Assembly: GCF_000314895.2 (NCBI RefSeq)
Contig: NZ_CM001773.1
Span: forward strand, 1,708,333 to 1,772,332
Direction of reading: 5' to 3'
Origin: Providencia sneebia DSM 19967
Lineage (GTDB): Bacteria; Pseudomonadota; Gammaproteobacteria; Enterobacterales; Enterobacteriaceae
Length of the DNA: 64,000 bases
The position numbers were made by a program, and so were the translations under genes. Every line of letters begins with the position of its first letter. Within the stretch, counting starts at the first letter, position 1. The notes beneath the pieces were generated by a model. It ran no database searches. It was not told the DNA's origin and saw only the letters and a program-made list of their open reading frames with translations. Shown one piece after another: positions 1-10,269 of the stretch.

Positions 1-3000
1 ATCGCAGCAAATATTATCGTTTAATTGAAGCTTCTCTTTATGGAGGAATTTCAAGTGCGATAACTCGCTCTTTACGTGACTATTTACTCCCAGAAAACGG
101 TGGTGTGCGTAAAGCATTTCAGGATATGGAAGCGGCATTACGTGAAAACCGTTTAACACTTGAAGCGATTCGAGTGACTCAATCCGACCGTGATTTATTC
201 AAGCATTTAATTAGTGAAGCAACTGATTATGTTTCTGCTGATTATATGCGTCATTCAAATGAAAGACGTATTCATCTTGATGCGGCAATAGCGGCACGTA
301 ATGAGCTGCAAGTAAGCCGTAAACAGTTAAAACAAGAGCAAGTCCGTCACGTAGAAATCGCGCGCGAGCTAAACGAACAAAATAGCTCATCGTCTGATCT
401 AGAAGCAGATTACCAAGCAGCAAGTGATCACCTTAATCTTGTGCAAACGGCACTTCGCCAACAAGAAAAAATTGACCGTTATCAGGCGGATATTGAAGAG
501 TTAACTTATCGTTTAGAAGAGCAAACTGAAGTTGTTGAAGAAGCGACTGAACGCCAAGAAAGCCTTGAGGCTCGTTATGAAGCTGCGGAAGTTGAAGTTG
601 ATGAACTAAAAAACCAACTAGCAGATTATCAGCAAGCATTGGATGTACAACAAACTCGCGCCATTCAATATCAACAAGCATTACAAGCGCTAAACCGTGC
701 ACGCGAAATTTGCCAATTACCTGAATTATCTATTGATAACGCGGATGAATGGTTAGAAACATTTGAAGCTCGTGAGCAGCAAGCAACTGAAACATTGCTG
801 ATGTTAGAGCAGAAAATGAGCGTAGCAGATGCGGCGCATAGCCAGTTTGAGCAAGCTTATCAGCTAGTTAAAAATATGGTTGGTGAAGTTAGCCGCAGTG
901 ATGCTTATCAGCATGCGAAAACATTGCTACGTGATTGGTCTTCTCAACAGCATTTAGCTGAGCGTATCCAACCATTACGTATGCAATTATCTGAATTGCA
1001 ACAACGCTTAGCCAGCCAGCAAAATGCAGAGCGCTTATTAAGCGAGTTTTGTAAAAAACATGGGCAAAGCTATGAGCCTGATGAATTAGATACATTAATG
1101 GCTGAACTTGAAGCTCAACAAGAAGAACTGAATCTTGGTGTTAATGAAAGTGGTGAGCGACGTATGCAAATGCGTCAGGAACTCGACCAAATACGGCAAC
1201 GCATTCAAGCTCTGACAGCAAAAGCGCCTGCATGGTTAATGGCGCAAGAAGCTTTAACTCAGCTAAATGAACAATCTGGTGAATGTTTTGAATCAAGCAG
1301 TGCTGTAACTGAATATATGCAGCAACTGCTTGAGGAAGAAAGAGAGACCACTGTTGAACGTGATGAAATTGCTTCACAACGCCGAGAATTAGAAAAGCAA
1401 ATAGAGCGTTTAAGCCAGCCAAGTGGTGCAGAAGATAGCCGCATGATTGCCTTGGCTGAGCGTTTTAATGGTGTGTTGTTATCTGAAATTTATGATGACA
1501 TCACCATTGAGGATGCACCATATTTTTCTGCACTTTATGGCCCTGCACGTAATGGTATTGTGGTTCAGGATTTATCCGTTGTGCATAGCCAGCTGGAAAC
1601 TTTGCAAGATTGTCCTGAAGATGTTTACTTTATTGAAGGTGACCCGCAATCTTTTGATGATAGTGTTTTTGATGCGCAAGAGTTTGAACATGCTGTTTTG
1701 GTTCGCTCTTCAGAACGCCAATGGCGTTTTTCTCGCTACCCAGAAGTTCCATTATTTGGGCGTGCAGCGCGTGAAAACCACCTTGAAGCATTGAGCTTAG
1801 AACGAGATAGTTTAGCTGAGCGATATGCCACATTATCATTTGATGTGCAGAAAATTCAGCGTGCTCACCAAGCATTTAGTCGGTTTATTGGTCAGCATAT
1901 TTCAGTGGCGTTTGAAGCAGATCCTGAAGCAGAAATTCGTGCATTAAACCAAAAACGTACTGAAATTGAACGTAATTTGTCTCAGTTTGAAGAGCAAACA
2001 CTACAGCAACGCCAGCAGTATGAGCAGGGCAAAGAGAGCTTATCCACCCTTAATCGCTTGTTACCACAAGTTGGATTGCTGATGGATGAAACGCTGGCAG
2101 ATCGGGCTGATGAAATTCGTGATGAATTATCTGAGGCTGAAGATGCGGCTAACTTCTTAACTAAAAACCATCAATCATTGACTAAACTTGAGCCAATTGT
2201 CACGGTATTATTAAGTGATCCTGAACAGCATGATCAATTACGTCAAGATTATGAAACGGCAAAACATAGCCAACAAAGTGCTAAGCAGCAGGCTTTTGCA
2301 CTAGTTGAAGTTGTACAACGTCGCGCCCACTTTAGTTATAGTGATTCAACCAGTATTGTTAATGAAAATGCGGATCTGAATGAGAAGCTGCGTCAACGCT
2401 TAGAACATGCTGAAAGTGAACGAAGTCGAGCGCGTGAGCAACTGCGCCAACAACAATCACAATTTTCTCAGTTTAATCAGGTATTAGCTTCACTACGAAG
2501 TTCTTATGATACCAAGCATGAAATGCTCAAAGAGCTAGAAGCTGAAATGTTGGAGCTTGGTGTCAAAGCTGATGTAGAAACTCAAGAGCGGGCGCGTATT
2601 CGCCGTGATGAATTACACCAAGCTGTCATGGCAAATCGCAGCAGAATTAACCAATTAGAAAAACAGCTTACACTTTGTGAAGCTGAAATGGATAACTTAC
2701 AAAAACGTATTCGCAAGTTAGAAAAAGATTATTATCAGCTACGTGAGCAAGTCGTTTCCGCTAAATCGGGCTGGTGTGCTGTTATGCGTCTGGTGAAAGA
2801 TAATGGGGTTGAACGCCGCTTACATCGCCGTGAATTAGCGTATATGAATGGCGATGACTTACGTTCCATGTCAGATAAAGCATTAGGTGCTTTGCGTTTA
2901 GCCGTAGCTGATAATGAGCATTTGCGTGATGTATTACGCTTATCCGAAGATCCAAAACGTCCTGAACGCAAAATCCAATTCTTCATTGCTGTTTATCAAC

Positions 3001-3863
3001 ATTTACGCGAACGTATTCGCCAAGATATTATCCGTACAGATGATCCAATCGATGCGATTGAGCAAATGGAGATCGAGTTAGCTCGATTAACTGAAGAGCT
3101 AACTGCGCGTGAACAGAAACTGGCGATTAGCTCGAAAAGTGTTGCCAATATTATTCGCAAAACGATTCAGCGTGAACAAAACCGTATTCGCATGTTGAAC
3201 CAAGGTTTACAGGCCGTATCGTTTGGTCAAGTTAAAGGGGTTAGGCTGAATGTTAACATTCGAGAAAGCCACTCTTTATTGCTGTCTGTTTTGTCTGAAG
3301 AGAGCGAATTGCACCAAGATTTGTTTACTAACCAACGTTTGACGTTCTCTGAAGCGATGGCGAAACTTTATCAGCGCTTAAATCCGCAAGTGGATATGGG
3401 GCAAAGATTACCGCAAACCATCGGTGAAGAACTGTTAGATTATCGTAATTATCTTGAGCTTGATGTTGAAGTTAATCGTGGTTCTGATGGTTGGTTAAAA
3501 GCGGAAAGTGGTGCTTTATCGACAGGTGAGGCGATTGGTACGGGTATGTCCATCTTAGTTATGGTTGTACAAAGTTGGGAAGAGGAATCTCGCCGCTTAC
3601 GTGCCAAAGATATCATTCCGTGTCGTTTGCTTTTCCTCGATGAAGCCGCACGTTTAGATGCTAAATCAATCGCAACACTGTTTGAACTTTGCGATAGATT
3701 GGAAATGCAGTTAATTATTGCAGCACCTGAAAATATTAGTCCTGAGAAGGGAACAACTTACAAGCTTGTGCGTAAAGTTATCGATAATCGAGAACATGTG
3801 CATGTTGTTGGTTTAAAAGGTTTTGGACAAGATAATCAAGTTAAGTTAGAGCCACAATCTTAA
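1..3863 (+). CDS. mukB: Chromosome partition protein MukB (5' end outside window)
   Basis: MukB is the SMC-like ATPase subunit of the MukBEF condensin, which loops and segregates the chromosome. The open frame is already running at base 3, and the bases before the first in-frame GTG (105) encode conserved MukB residues ([12 protein letters not shown]), so the true start lies upstream. About 1,286 of an expected ~1,480 residues are present. The N-terminal Walker A is missing from the window. Long heptad-rich coiled coils flank the central hinge (SALYGPARN region). The C-terminal ATPase head shows the signature [10 protein letters not shown] and Walker B LLFLDEA. In relatives mukF and mukE lie directly upstream. 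Identification is certain. Confidence 0.98.
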   Translation, partial: RSKYYRLIEASLYGGISSAITRSLRDYLLPENGGVRKAFQDMEAALRENRLTLEAIRVTQSDRDLFKHLISEATDYVSADYMRHSNERRIHLDAAIAARNELQVSRKQLKQEQVRHVEIARELNEQNSSSSDLEADYQAASDHLNLVQTALRQQEKIDRYQADIEELTYRLEEQTEVVEEATERQESLEARYEAAEVEVDELKNQLADYQQALDVQQTRAIQYQQALQALNRAREICQLPELSIDNADEWLETFEAREQQATETLLMLEQKMSVADAAHSQFEQAYQLVKNMVGEVSRSDAYQHAKTLLRDWSSQQHLAERIQPLRMQLSELQQRLASQQNAERLLSEFCKKHGQSYEPDELDTLMAELEAQQEELNLGVNESGERRMQMRQELDQIRQRIQALTAKAPAWLMAQEALTQLNEQSGECFESSSAVTEYMQQLLEEERETTVERDEIASQRRELEKQIERLSQPSGAEDSRMIALAERFNGVLLSEIYDDITIEDAPYFSALYGPARNGIVVQDLSVVHSQLETLQDCPEDVYFIEGDPQSFDDSVFDAQEFEHAVLVRSSERQWRFSRYPEVPLFGRAARENHLEALSLERDSLAERYATLSFDVQKIQRAHQAFSRFIGQHISVAFEADPEAEIRALNQKRTEIERNLSQFEEQTLQQRQQYEQGKESLSTLNRLLPQVGLLMDETLADRADEIRDELSEAEDAANFLTKNHQSLTKLEPIVTVLLSDPEQHDQLRQDYETAKHSQQSAKQQAFALVEVVQRRAHFSYSDSTSIVNENADLNEKLRQRLEHAESERSRAREQLRQQQSQFSQFNQVLASLRSSYDTKHEMLKELEAEMLELGVKADVETQERARIRRDELHQAVMANRSRINQLEKQLTLCEAEMDNLQKRIRKLEKDYYQLREQVVSAKSGWCAVMRLVKDNGVERRLHRRELAYMNGDDLRSMSDKALGALRLAVADNEHLRDVLRLSEDPKRPERKIQFFIAVYQHLRERIRQDIIRTDDPIDAIEQMEIELARLTEELTAREQKLAISSKSVANIIRKTIQREQNRIRMLNQGLQAVSFGQVKGVRLNVNIRESHSLLLSVLSEESELHQDLFTNQRLTFSEAMAKLYQRLNPQVDMGQRLPQTIGEELLDYRNYLELDVEVNRGSDGWLKAESGALSTGEAIGTGMSILVMVVQSWEEESRRLRAKDIIPCRLLFLDEAARLDAKSIATLFELCDRLEMQLIIAAPENISPEKGTTYKLVRKVIDNREHVHVVGLKGFGQDNQVKLEPQS

Positions 3864-3910
3864 GAGTTTAATACTAATATTTTTAATATAAATAGGTTGA
3901 TTGCTTATTG

Positions 3911-3940
3911 ACCAGTACTGGAAACAGTGCTGGTTTTTTG
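3911..3940 (+). terminator. Rho-independent terminator of mukB
   Basis: A 10 bp stem (ACCAGTACTG with CAGTGCTGGT, one G-T pair) closes a GAAA tetraloop and runs into a T-tract, 48 bases after the mukB stop. It ends the mukFEB operon before the oppositely oriented RTX-like gene. Confidence 0.9.
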
Positions 3941-4133
3941 TTTTAAAATTGAAGAAAACTCACAAATCATTGCAAGAAGAAGAGGTTGACTCTATATATT
4001 AATATCAACTCAATTGAGAGATATTAAAGCTATTCCTTTGAAATAAGTATAAAACTGGCTTTACTCTTAACTTTTCATAAAGTGGAAGCAAAGCCAAAGT
4101 TATTAGCTAAGTTGATAAAATCAAAAATCTGTA

Positions 4134-5507
4134 TTACAGGCGGCTATTAGCAGCCATTATATGGTTCATAGTGTTATTGTAAGGTGTTATATGTTGATGA
4201 TCTTGAAAATTATAATCCCTACTTGTAGATAAACTCGCCATACTTTGTATTAACAGGTTTGTATCTTGATCTTTTATAATCGGTTGATAGCTATTTGAAC
4301 TTTTAATCAATGCTCCCTTATTTATTGCATCCCGTAAAGAAATCTGTGTATTGTTTTTTTCATAAGGTAATAGGCTTTTTTCCAGTAAATTTAAATTCCA
4401 CTCAAAGGTTTGGTTATTTACTACGAGCTTTTCTATACTCGAATCTTTGTCAAACTGCATAAAAATTGCTATTGAACCAATAGAGAATTGTTTATCAGCT
4501 GAACGGATATCAAGTTGTAAGTCAAACTCTGTGTTAACTCTATCAGCATTATTCCAACCTAATCGGGTAAGTATAATATCGTCGATAGAAATATTTGGGT
4601 CAATAATTAAAGTATCCGTTCCTCCCGTTATTTCATCTCCATTGCCTATATGATCAAGAATATTAATTTTTCCATTACCTAAGTGATAATGATAAATATC
4701 ATTACCGTTAGTGCCTTCTATTACAAACCCGGTATTTTTCTTTGTTTTAAGTAAGTTACTATCTGTTAGGGTAACCTGCAAATTTGGGCTGATAAATTGA
4801 GAAGAATGGTTAATTAATGATTCTGAATATGTGTAATTATCATGCTTATTTGAAAACAGTGTTGAGAATGGCAGTTTATTGACTGAAGTTGATGGTTTAT
4901 TACCACTGCCTAACTGACCATTTTTGCTAAACACATCTCTTACCCGTTGGTCGAGCTTATACATTATTTGATCGTCACTGTTTAGTCTTAAATGAACGGA
5001 TTTTTTATGACTAAAAAAGTTTTCAATCGTCAGAGTGCTATTAAGCTTTGTCTCCTTAAATAGCAAATCATTCCCTTCTTTAATAAAAACGAGATTATCA
5101 TAAATAGGTTTTGGTGAATGCATGGTCAAAACGACAATATCATTTTTGTTATTTTTTATTAGGTTATCGAGTTTAGGAATGATATTGTGATTGAAGTAAT
5201 CACGTAGGTACAATGTCATGAAATCACTGGGTTTAACAGGATGATTAGATTCAATTGCTTGACTAAATTGATTGATTTTATCCTGAATTTTTTCTTTATT
5301 TTTTAGAGCTGTGCTAGTGTTATTAAGCACAAGTTTTTCAACACTATTTATCATATTAAAAGCTTGTGTCGCAGCATCTTTTAGCTCGATACTAAGTGTT
5401 TTTTGGATGTCAAAAAACTCGTCTTTTTCTTCTGAAGTATAATGTTGAAAGTTATCTTGGTATTTTTTGGCGAAGTCTTTTAAGAATTGATTAAATGTCA
5501 TATCCAT
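4134..5507 (-). CDS. RTX-like calcium-binding-repeat protein, function unknown
   Basis: This 457-residue protein has no signal peptide. Residues 1-200 are charged and mostly helical and I do not recognise them. Residues about 264-372 resemble the haemolysin-type calcium-binding repeat plus the related domain that follows it in large RTX proteins: a GTNGNDIYHYHLGNGK turn, then GGTDTL, then SIDDIILTR, then an IEKLVVNNQTFEW strand. Only one such repeat block is present, so it is not a full RTX toxin. It could be a type I secreted protein, a toxin fragment, or a non-secreted relative. The start has a good AAAAGGAC ribosome-binding site. It is AT-rich, lies against the core gene direction, and separates mukB from ldtD, which are neighbours in E. 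coli; this suggests acquisition by transfer. Confidence 0.75.
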   Translation of the reverse strand: MDMTFNQFLKDFAKKYQDNFQHYTSEEKDEFFDIQKTLSIELKDAATQAFNMINSVEKLVLNNTSTALKNKEKIQDKINQFSQAIESNHPVKPSDFMTLYLRDYFNHNIIPKLDNLIKNNKNDIVVLTMHSPKPIYDNLVFIKEGNDLLFKETKLNSTLTIENFFSHKKSVHLRLNSDDQIMYKLDQRVRDVFSKNGQLGSGNKPSTSVNKLPFSTLFSNKHDNYTYSESLINHSSQFISPNLQVTLTDSNLLKTKKNTGFVIEGTNGNDIYHYHLGNGKINILDHIGNGDEITGGTDTLIIDPNISIDDIILTRLGWNNADRVNTEFDLQLDIRSADKQFSIGSIAIFMQFDKDSSIEKLVVNNQTFEWNLNLLEKSLLPYEKNNTQISLRDAINKGALIKSSNSYQPIIKDQDTNLLIQSMASLSTSRDYNFQDHQHITPYNNTMNHIMAANSRL

Positions 5508-6778
5508 GTTTTATGTCCTTTTGGTATTTTTCATCATTAAAATAGTGCTTTTAATATAGTGGTATTTTTTCTATGAAATTATTATGTCTTTATTAATTAA
5601 AGTTAATAATTAATATGTTCAACGAATGATTCTGTAAAGATAATAAATTTGGATTAAATATAGTGACCTGATTAATCAGGTTTTCATCATTTTTTTAATC
5701 TAAAATATCTCTTTAGTTATAAAGTAAAATGTATGTATCATTAAGTGTAATATGATTTTAAGTATGGTTATCTTTTATTTATTCAATTAAATTGAAATTA
5801 TATTAATATAGATTTAATTATGTTTTTTAAATGTTTCCTCAACGATATATATATTTTAATGAAGGGAGTTATTTAGTATTTATTAGTTGTTGATAATTAA
5901 AGCGTGATAGTATGTATAAATAATACTTATGTTTTAAGTAAAGAAATAATATTTCATTATGAGTTAGAGGTGTGTTTTCATCATTTGAATTATATTTAAC
6001 CATTTGTTTTTAAATGATTTTATTTGTTTTATTTTTGGTCGGTATTTTTATTTTTTGTTAGTAAATTTCGTTGATTGAAATTATGATTTCAATACAAATT
6101 TAAAATTAAAAAAACAGATTCATGGAATGTATTTTTTAAGATATTTATTGAAATGGAATAATATAAAAAATAGTAGTTAAATTTTTAAAACGACTTTGTT
6201 ATTTTTAATCAAAATAATTGAATGATAAAATGATGTATAATTAATAAAATATTAGAATTTTTTATCATAAAACGGACACAGTTCTTATTATATTCTCCAC
6301 TTAAATAAATCTTAATAGGTAATGTATTAAAGTAATTAGGTTGATAATTACTCGAATTCATCGCAACAAACGTTTGTATGATATTTATTCATCTTATGTT
6401 GAAAAGTAAGATGAAATATTTTCATGAAATAGAAATATCAATAATAATTGCAGGCTATTTTCATTTGTCTTAATCAAATTAAGTTTAAATGTATCTTTAT
6501 GTTGATTATTAAAAAATTAACAGTATAAATCACTATTGTTAGCGCTGGTTGTTGTTTTATCTTTATTATGTAGTAGACAAATTGTGTTATTTAAAGACAA
6601 AATTAGTCTATTCCTATAACATCTCTTTTATAATTCAAATACAATAATTACGTTCTTTAATACTTCGAGTTTTGATTATTCAAACAATCAAGGTTTATCT
6701 GGTAACTCGGATTATTTAAAGAGCGGCTAATATATAAGAAAAATGATTTTATCCATGTAGTTCTTTTAAGGTGGGTTT
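5508..6778. other. 1.27 kb AT-rich gene desert
   Basis: I see no credible reading frame, RNA gene or insertion-sequence end here. The DNA is extremely AT-rich with many A/T runs, typical of xenogeneic silencer (H-NS) targets. It must hold the promoter of the RTX-like gene at its left end and the ldtD promoter at its right end, but no consensus promoter stands out. Confidence 0.6.
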
Positions 6779-8506
6779 ATGGCAAAGAAAAGAGTGAGAA
6801 CTCTTCAGTTATCAGTGATTTGTGGGCTAATGTCACTACAGTTTTCTGTATTTTCAGCACAAGAAAATATCCAAACTGTCACACCAGAAACTCATTTGCA
6901 GCCACTGTCAGAATCAACTTCAGTGATTACAGTAACTCCCGTGGAGAGTTTGGCGCAAATTACCGCTGCATTACCAGCAGATTATAAGCCTGTGTTTCCC
7001 AATCTACTGGCTAAAATTTATGCTGATAGTCAAATGCAACTATTATGGCAAGATGAAACAGCTATTGAGAGTTTTCAGCAGCAATTGGCTGAGTTAGCCT
7101 TATCTGGTGTTCAGCCACAGTTTAATGAATGGTTGGTTGCTCTAGAGGATCATAAGTTGAATGAACTTGGTAGGGATGTTATTTTATCTGATGCAATGCT
7201 TGGTTATATGCAATATCTTGCTGCGATCCCGATAAGTGGCCAATATTGGTTATATCGCAAACAACCTTATAAAATAGTTGAGCCAACTTCGACACAAATT
7301 AAACCGTGGCTGGATGCTATTTTTGAAGGTCGTTTGAATGAATGGGTTGCTGCTCAAGCACCAAACCATGAATTATATCTGCCAATGCGCCAAGAAATGT
7401 TGAAACAACTTAACATGGAAAGTGCGACACCGGAATTAGTCGGCAATACAACATTAAAGCCCGGTCAAGCAAATGATGATGTGATTGTATTGCGTGAAAT
7501 TTTATATCGACAAGGGCTATTAGAAGATAGCACAATTGAAGTTTTGCTTGATGATTCGGCAACTGATGAAGAAAAAGCACAAGCACGAACCAAAGCACGG
7601 TTCTATAGTGATGAACTGATAGAACCAGTGAAGAAATTCCAAGCTCAGTATGGCCTAGAAGCGGATGGTGCAGTCGGTAAAGGGACTAAAGTGTGGTTAA
7701 ATATGAAACCACAACAAAAAGCCGGATTGATGGCGTTGAATATCCAACGCCTGCGCATTATTCCAGAAGACAACGGGACCGGAATTTTGGTGAATATTCC
7801 GGGCTTTTCATTGAATTTCTACCTGAATAACGAAGTGATTCTAAATTCAAAAGTCATTGTTGGTCGCCCTGATCGCAAAACGCCTATTATGAGCAGTGCG
7901 TTAAATAATGTGGTTATTAATCCACCTTGGAGTGTACCAACGAGTATGACGCGTAAGGATATTGCACCAAGAGGGAAACAAGACCCAAGCTACTTTAGCC
8001 GTAAAGGATATAAAGTCTATTCTGGTTGGGGACAAGATTCATTTGAGATTGACCCGTATTCAATTGATTGGGAAATGATTTCGCCAGCGAATTTCCCTTA
8101 CCGAGTCTGGCAAGCGCCGGGGCCAACCAATTCACTAGGCCGCTATAAATTTAATATGCCAAGTTCTGATGCTATTTATTTGCATGACACGCCGAATCAT
8201 AGTTTGTTTAATCGCAGTGCTAGGGCAATTAGTTCAGGTTGTGTGCGAGTGAATAAAGCGAATGAACTTGCGACTATTTTATTAGGTGATGCAGGCTGGG
8301 AGCAGAAACGCATTGATAATGCAATCAAAGAGGGAAACACAAGGTATGTGAATATTCCTGATAGGATCCCTGTTTATCTTTATTACCAAACAGCTTGGGT
8401 CGATAAAGAGCAGCAACCTCAATATCGCGTAGATATATATCAGTATGATAATAGCATTCAAAATGCTGAAAAATACCTGCCAGCAATTAAAAATATTTTG
8501 CAGTAA
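6779..8506 (+). CDS. ldtD: L,D-transpeptidase LdtD (YcbB)
   Basis: LdtD is a periplasmic enzyme that forms 3-3 (meso-DAP to meso-DAP) cross-links in peptidoglycan, giving envelope-stress and beta-lactam tolerance. The 575 residues carry an N-terminal signal/anchor (residues ~8-28). A peptidoglycan-binding region (about 225-320) ends in FQAQYGLEADGAVGKGT. The YkuD catalytic domain (about 335-500) has the motif SSGCVRV with catalytic Cys488 preceded by YLHDTP. E. coli LdtD is 615 residues, so this one is slightly short. AAGGTG precedes the ATG. mepK downstream encodes the hydrolase that cuts the same bond type. Confidence 0.95.
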   Translation: MAKKRVRTLQLSVICGLMSLQFSVFSAQENIQTVTPETHLQPLSESTSVITVTPVESLAQITAALPADYKPVFPNLLAKIYADSQMQLLWQDETAIESFQQQLAELALSGVQPQFNEWLVALEDHKLNELGRDVILSDAMLGYMQYLAAIPISGQYWLYRKQPYKIVEPTSTQIKPWLDAIFEGRLNEWVAAQAPNHELYLPMRQEMLKQLNMESATPELVGNTTLKPGQANDDVIVLREILYRQGLLEDSTIEVLLDDSATDEEKAQARTKARFYSDELIEPVKKFQAQYGLEADGAVGKGTKVWLNMKPQQKAGLMALNIQRLRIIPEDNGTGILVNIPGFSLNFYLNNEVILNSKVIVGRPDRKTPIMSSALNNVVINPPWSVPTSMTRKDIAPRGKQDPSYFSRKGYKVYSGWGQDSFEIDPYSIDWEMISPANFPYRVWQAPGPTNSLGRYKFNMPSSDAIYLHDTPNHSLFNRSARAISSGCVRVNKANELATILLGDAGWEQKRIDNAIKEGNTRYVNIPDRIPVYLYYQTAWVDKEQQPQYRVDIYQYDNSIQNAEKYLPAIKNILQ

Positions 8507-8514
8507 TTTATTGT

Positions 8515-8543
8515 TTTATCAGGGAGTTTTTCTCCCTGATAAA
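8515..8543 (+). terminator. Hairpin terminator of ldtD
   Basis: A perfect 12 bp stem, TTTATCAGGGAG with CTCCCTGATAAA, encloses a TTTTT loop just after the ldtD stop. The T-run after the stem is weak (AGTAAAATCATTTTTT). Confidence 0.75.
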
Positions 8544-8639
8544 GTAAAATCATTTTTTATCAAACTTCTTCATATTTTTTCCTATTATTTCTGTAGAAAG
8601 TATTCCTACAACATGTTGTTATATAAGGGAAGCAGCAGT

Positions 8640-8726
8640 ATGAACTTCTATACAACGAGTTATTTTTCTAATTGTCTTAGTATGATAGGTTTATTTTTTG
8701 TAATCAAAGGTCACTTAGTCATGTAA
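8640..8726 (+). CDS. Possible 28-residue hydrophobic small protein
   Basis: ATG at 8640 follows an AAGGGA ribosome-binding site by nine bases. The predicted peptide begins MNFYTTSYFSNCL and has a hydrophobic centre (SMIGLFFVIKG). It sits between two strong hairpins (8515-8543 and 8708-8733), so it would be its own transcription unit of about 150 bases. Its stop codon falls inside the downstream terminator hairpin. It could equally be a small RNA, a leader, or chance. I know no homologue. Confidence 0.3.
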   Translation: MNFYTTSYFSNCLSMIGLFFVIKGHLVM

Positions 8727-8741
8727 GTGACCTATTTTTTT
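8708..8741 (+). terminator. Strong rho-independent terminator
   Basis: A perfect 10 bp stem, AGGTCACTTA with TAAGTGACCT, with a GTCATG loop, is followed by ATTTTTTT. It ends whatever is transcribed after ldtD and insulates mepK. Confidence 0.88.
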
Positions 8742-8869
8742 AGTTACCTTCAATTTGCCTTAATTTACTCAGTTATTTACATAACTATACATTAAAGCTA
8801 AATATCATTTGTTAGACTGGTCAGACTATTGTGCATTTATTGAAATAATTAAACCTGAGTTATTACATT

Positions 8870-9418
8870 ATGGATACTATTAATCAAAGCCGTCGCAAAT
8901 GGCTGGGCGTTGGCGCTGCCACCTTGGGGCTAAGCTTATTACCCACGCATGTTTTTGCGGCAATGACTACACCAAAACCACGAATTCTACGCTTTCAAAA
9001 TATCAATACTGGTGAATCATTAAAAACAGAATTTTTTGACGGACGCCAATATAACAAATCTGAACTTGCTCGCCTAAATCATCTATTCCGAGACTACCGT
9101 CGTGACAAAGTCAAAATAATTGATCCAAAATTGTTTGATCAAATATATTTACTACAAATGATGATGGGAACAAATAAACCAATCCAATTAATTTCAGGTT
9201 ATCGCTCACTTGAAACGAATGATACATTACGTCGTACAAGTAGTGGTGTTGCGAAGAAGAGCTATCATACGCGCGGGCAAGCCATGGATTTCCATATTGA
9301 AGGTTTACAACTAAGTCATGTTCGTAAAGCTGCAATGAAAATGAAAGCAGGTGGCGTGGGCTATTATCCAAAAAGTAATTTTATTCATATTGATACAGGT
9401 CCAGTTAGAACATGGTAA
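8870..9418 (+). CDS. mepK: Murein endopeptidase MepK (YcbK, DUF882/M15 family)
   Basis: In E. coli MepK cleaves the mDAP-mDAP (3-3) cross-links made by L,D-transpeptidases such as LdtD, and also 4-3 links. The 182 residues begin with a twin-arginine signal (SRRKWLGVGAATLGLSLLP, Ala-rich cleavage near residue 31). The M15-like zinc site is visible as SYHTRGQAMDFHIEG (His and Asp ligands) and, near the end, NFIHIDTGPVRTW (His ligand). The length matches E. coli. The ribosome-binding site is weak, but the ATG gives a start equivalent to E. coli. Position after ldtD fits a paired synthesis and cutting role. Confidence 0.95.
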   Translation: MDTINQSRRKWLGVGAATLGLSLLPTHVFAAMTTPKPRILRFQNINTGESLKTEFFDGRQYNKSELARLNHLFRDYRRDKVKIIDPKLFDQIYLLQMMMGTNKPIQLISGYRSLETNDTLRRTSSGVAKKSYHTRGQAMDFHIEGLQLSHVRKAAMKMKAGGVGYYPKSNFIHIDTGPVRTW

Positions 9419-9457
9419 TCTGTGTGTAGGTAGTACAGATTACGGAGCGATTGTTCA

Positions 9458-10105
9458 ATGAAATATATGATTATTCCCGTTACCCCTTTCATGCAGAATT
9501 GCCATATTATTTGGGATGAGAATTCGAAAGAGGCGGTAATTGTTGATCCCGGTGGTGAGGCTGAGAAACTTATTGCAGCTATTGAAGAGCAGGGATTAAA
9601 TTTAACAAAAATTTTGCTAACTCATGGTCACTCTGATCATATTGGGGCTTCAGCGATTCTGGCTAAACACTTCTCCGTGCCAATTTATGGCCCGCAGAAA
9701 GAAGATGCTTTCTGGATTGAATCATTAGCACAGCAAAATGCGATGTTTAATATTGGTGATTGCCCTGATTTTACGCCAGATTATTGGTTAGAAGAAGGTC
9801 AAACAGTCTCTTGTGGTGATATTCAGTTTGATGTTTTACATTGCCCTGGGCATACGCCGGGTCACATCATTTTTGTTAATCATGCTGATAAATTTATTTC
9901 AATGGGTGATGTATTATTTAAAGGTGGCGTTGGGCGTAGTGATTTCCCAAGAGGTGATCATCAAGCATTAATTTCATCAATAAAAAATAAGGTGTTGCCG
10001 TTAGGGGATGAATATCAGTTTATTCCCGGCCATGGGCCAATGTCAGATGTGGGCCACGAACGCCAAACAAATCCATTTTTACAGGATGAGCAGCCTATTT
10101 GGTAG
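9458..10105 (+). CDS. gloC: Hydroxyacylglutathione hydrolase GloC (YcbL, metallo-beta-lactamase fold)
   Basis: A type II glyoxalase that hydrolyses S-lactoylglutathione to lactate in methylglyoxal detoxification; mgsA, which makes methylglyoxal, lies elsewhere in this window. The 215 residues show the binuclear metal motif THGHSDHIG near residue 55, then HCPGHTPGH and GDVLFKGGVGRSDFPRGD. The C-terminal IPGHGP supplies the last ligand. Length and order equal E. coli YcbL. It lies 39 bases after mepK, with CGGAG upstream, so the two are probably co-transcribed. Confidence 0.95.
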   Translation: MKYMIIPVTPFMQNCHIIWDENSKEAVIVDPGGEAEKLIAAIEEQGLNLTKILLTHGHSDHIGASAILAKHFSVPIYGPQKEDAFWIESLAQQNAMFNIGDCPDFTPDYWLEEGQTVSCGDIQFDVLHCPGHTPGHIIFVNHADKFISMGDVLFKGGVGRSDFPRGDHQALISSIKNKVLPLGDEYQFIPGHGPMSDVGHERQTNPFLQDEQPIW

Positions 10106-10155
10106 TGAGACTCAGCTTGTTATATAGCCAATAGTTTAAAATTATTTCAATTATC

Positions 10156-10187
10156 TAATACCCCAATTATTGGGGTATTATTTTTTT
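10156..10187 (+). terminator. Terminator of mepK-gloC
   Basis: An 11 bp perfect stem, TAATACCCCAA with TTGGGGTATTA, with a three-base loop, is followed directly by seven Ts. Confidence 0.92.
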
Positions 10188-10212
10188 CATTGCAATATAA
10201 AAATGATGATAC

Positions 10213-10241
10213 AAAAAACGCCTCTGATTGAGGCGCGTTTT
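10213..10241 (-). terminator. Terminator of aspC
   Basis: Stem CGCCTC/GAGGCG with a TGATT loop. On the minus strand it is followed by a T-run (AAAAAA at 10213-10218 on the plus strand). It lies about 30 bases beyond the aspC stop. Confidence 0.85.
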
Positions 10242-10269
10242 ATAAGTAACTATTTAATCTCTTTAAAGA

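Noticed and set aside
1447-1794. 115-residue frame inside mukB on the same strand
   Set aside because: It lies wholly within the MukB coding sequence in another frame, has no ribosome-binding site and no recognisable product.
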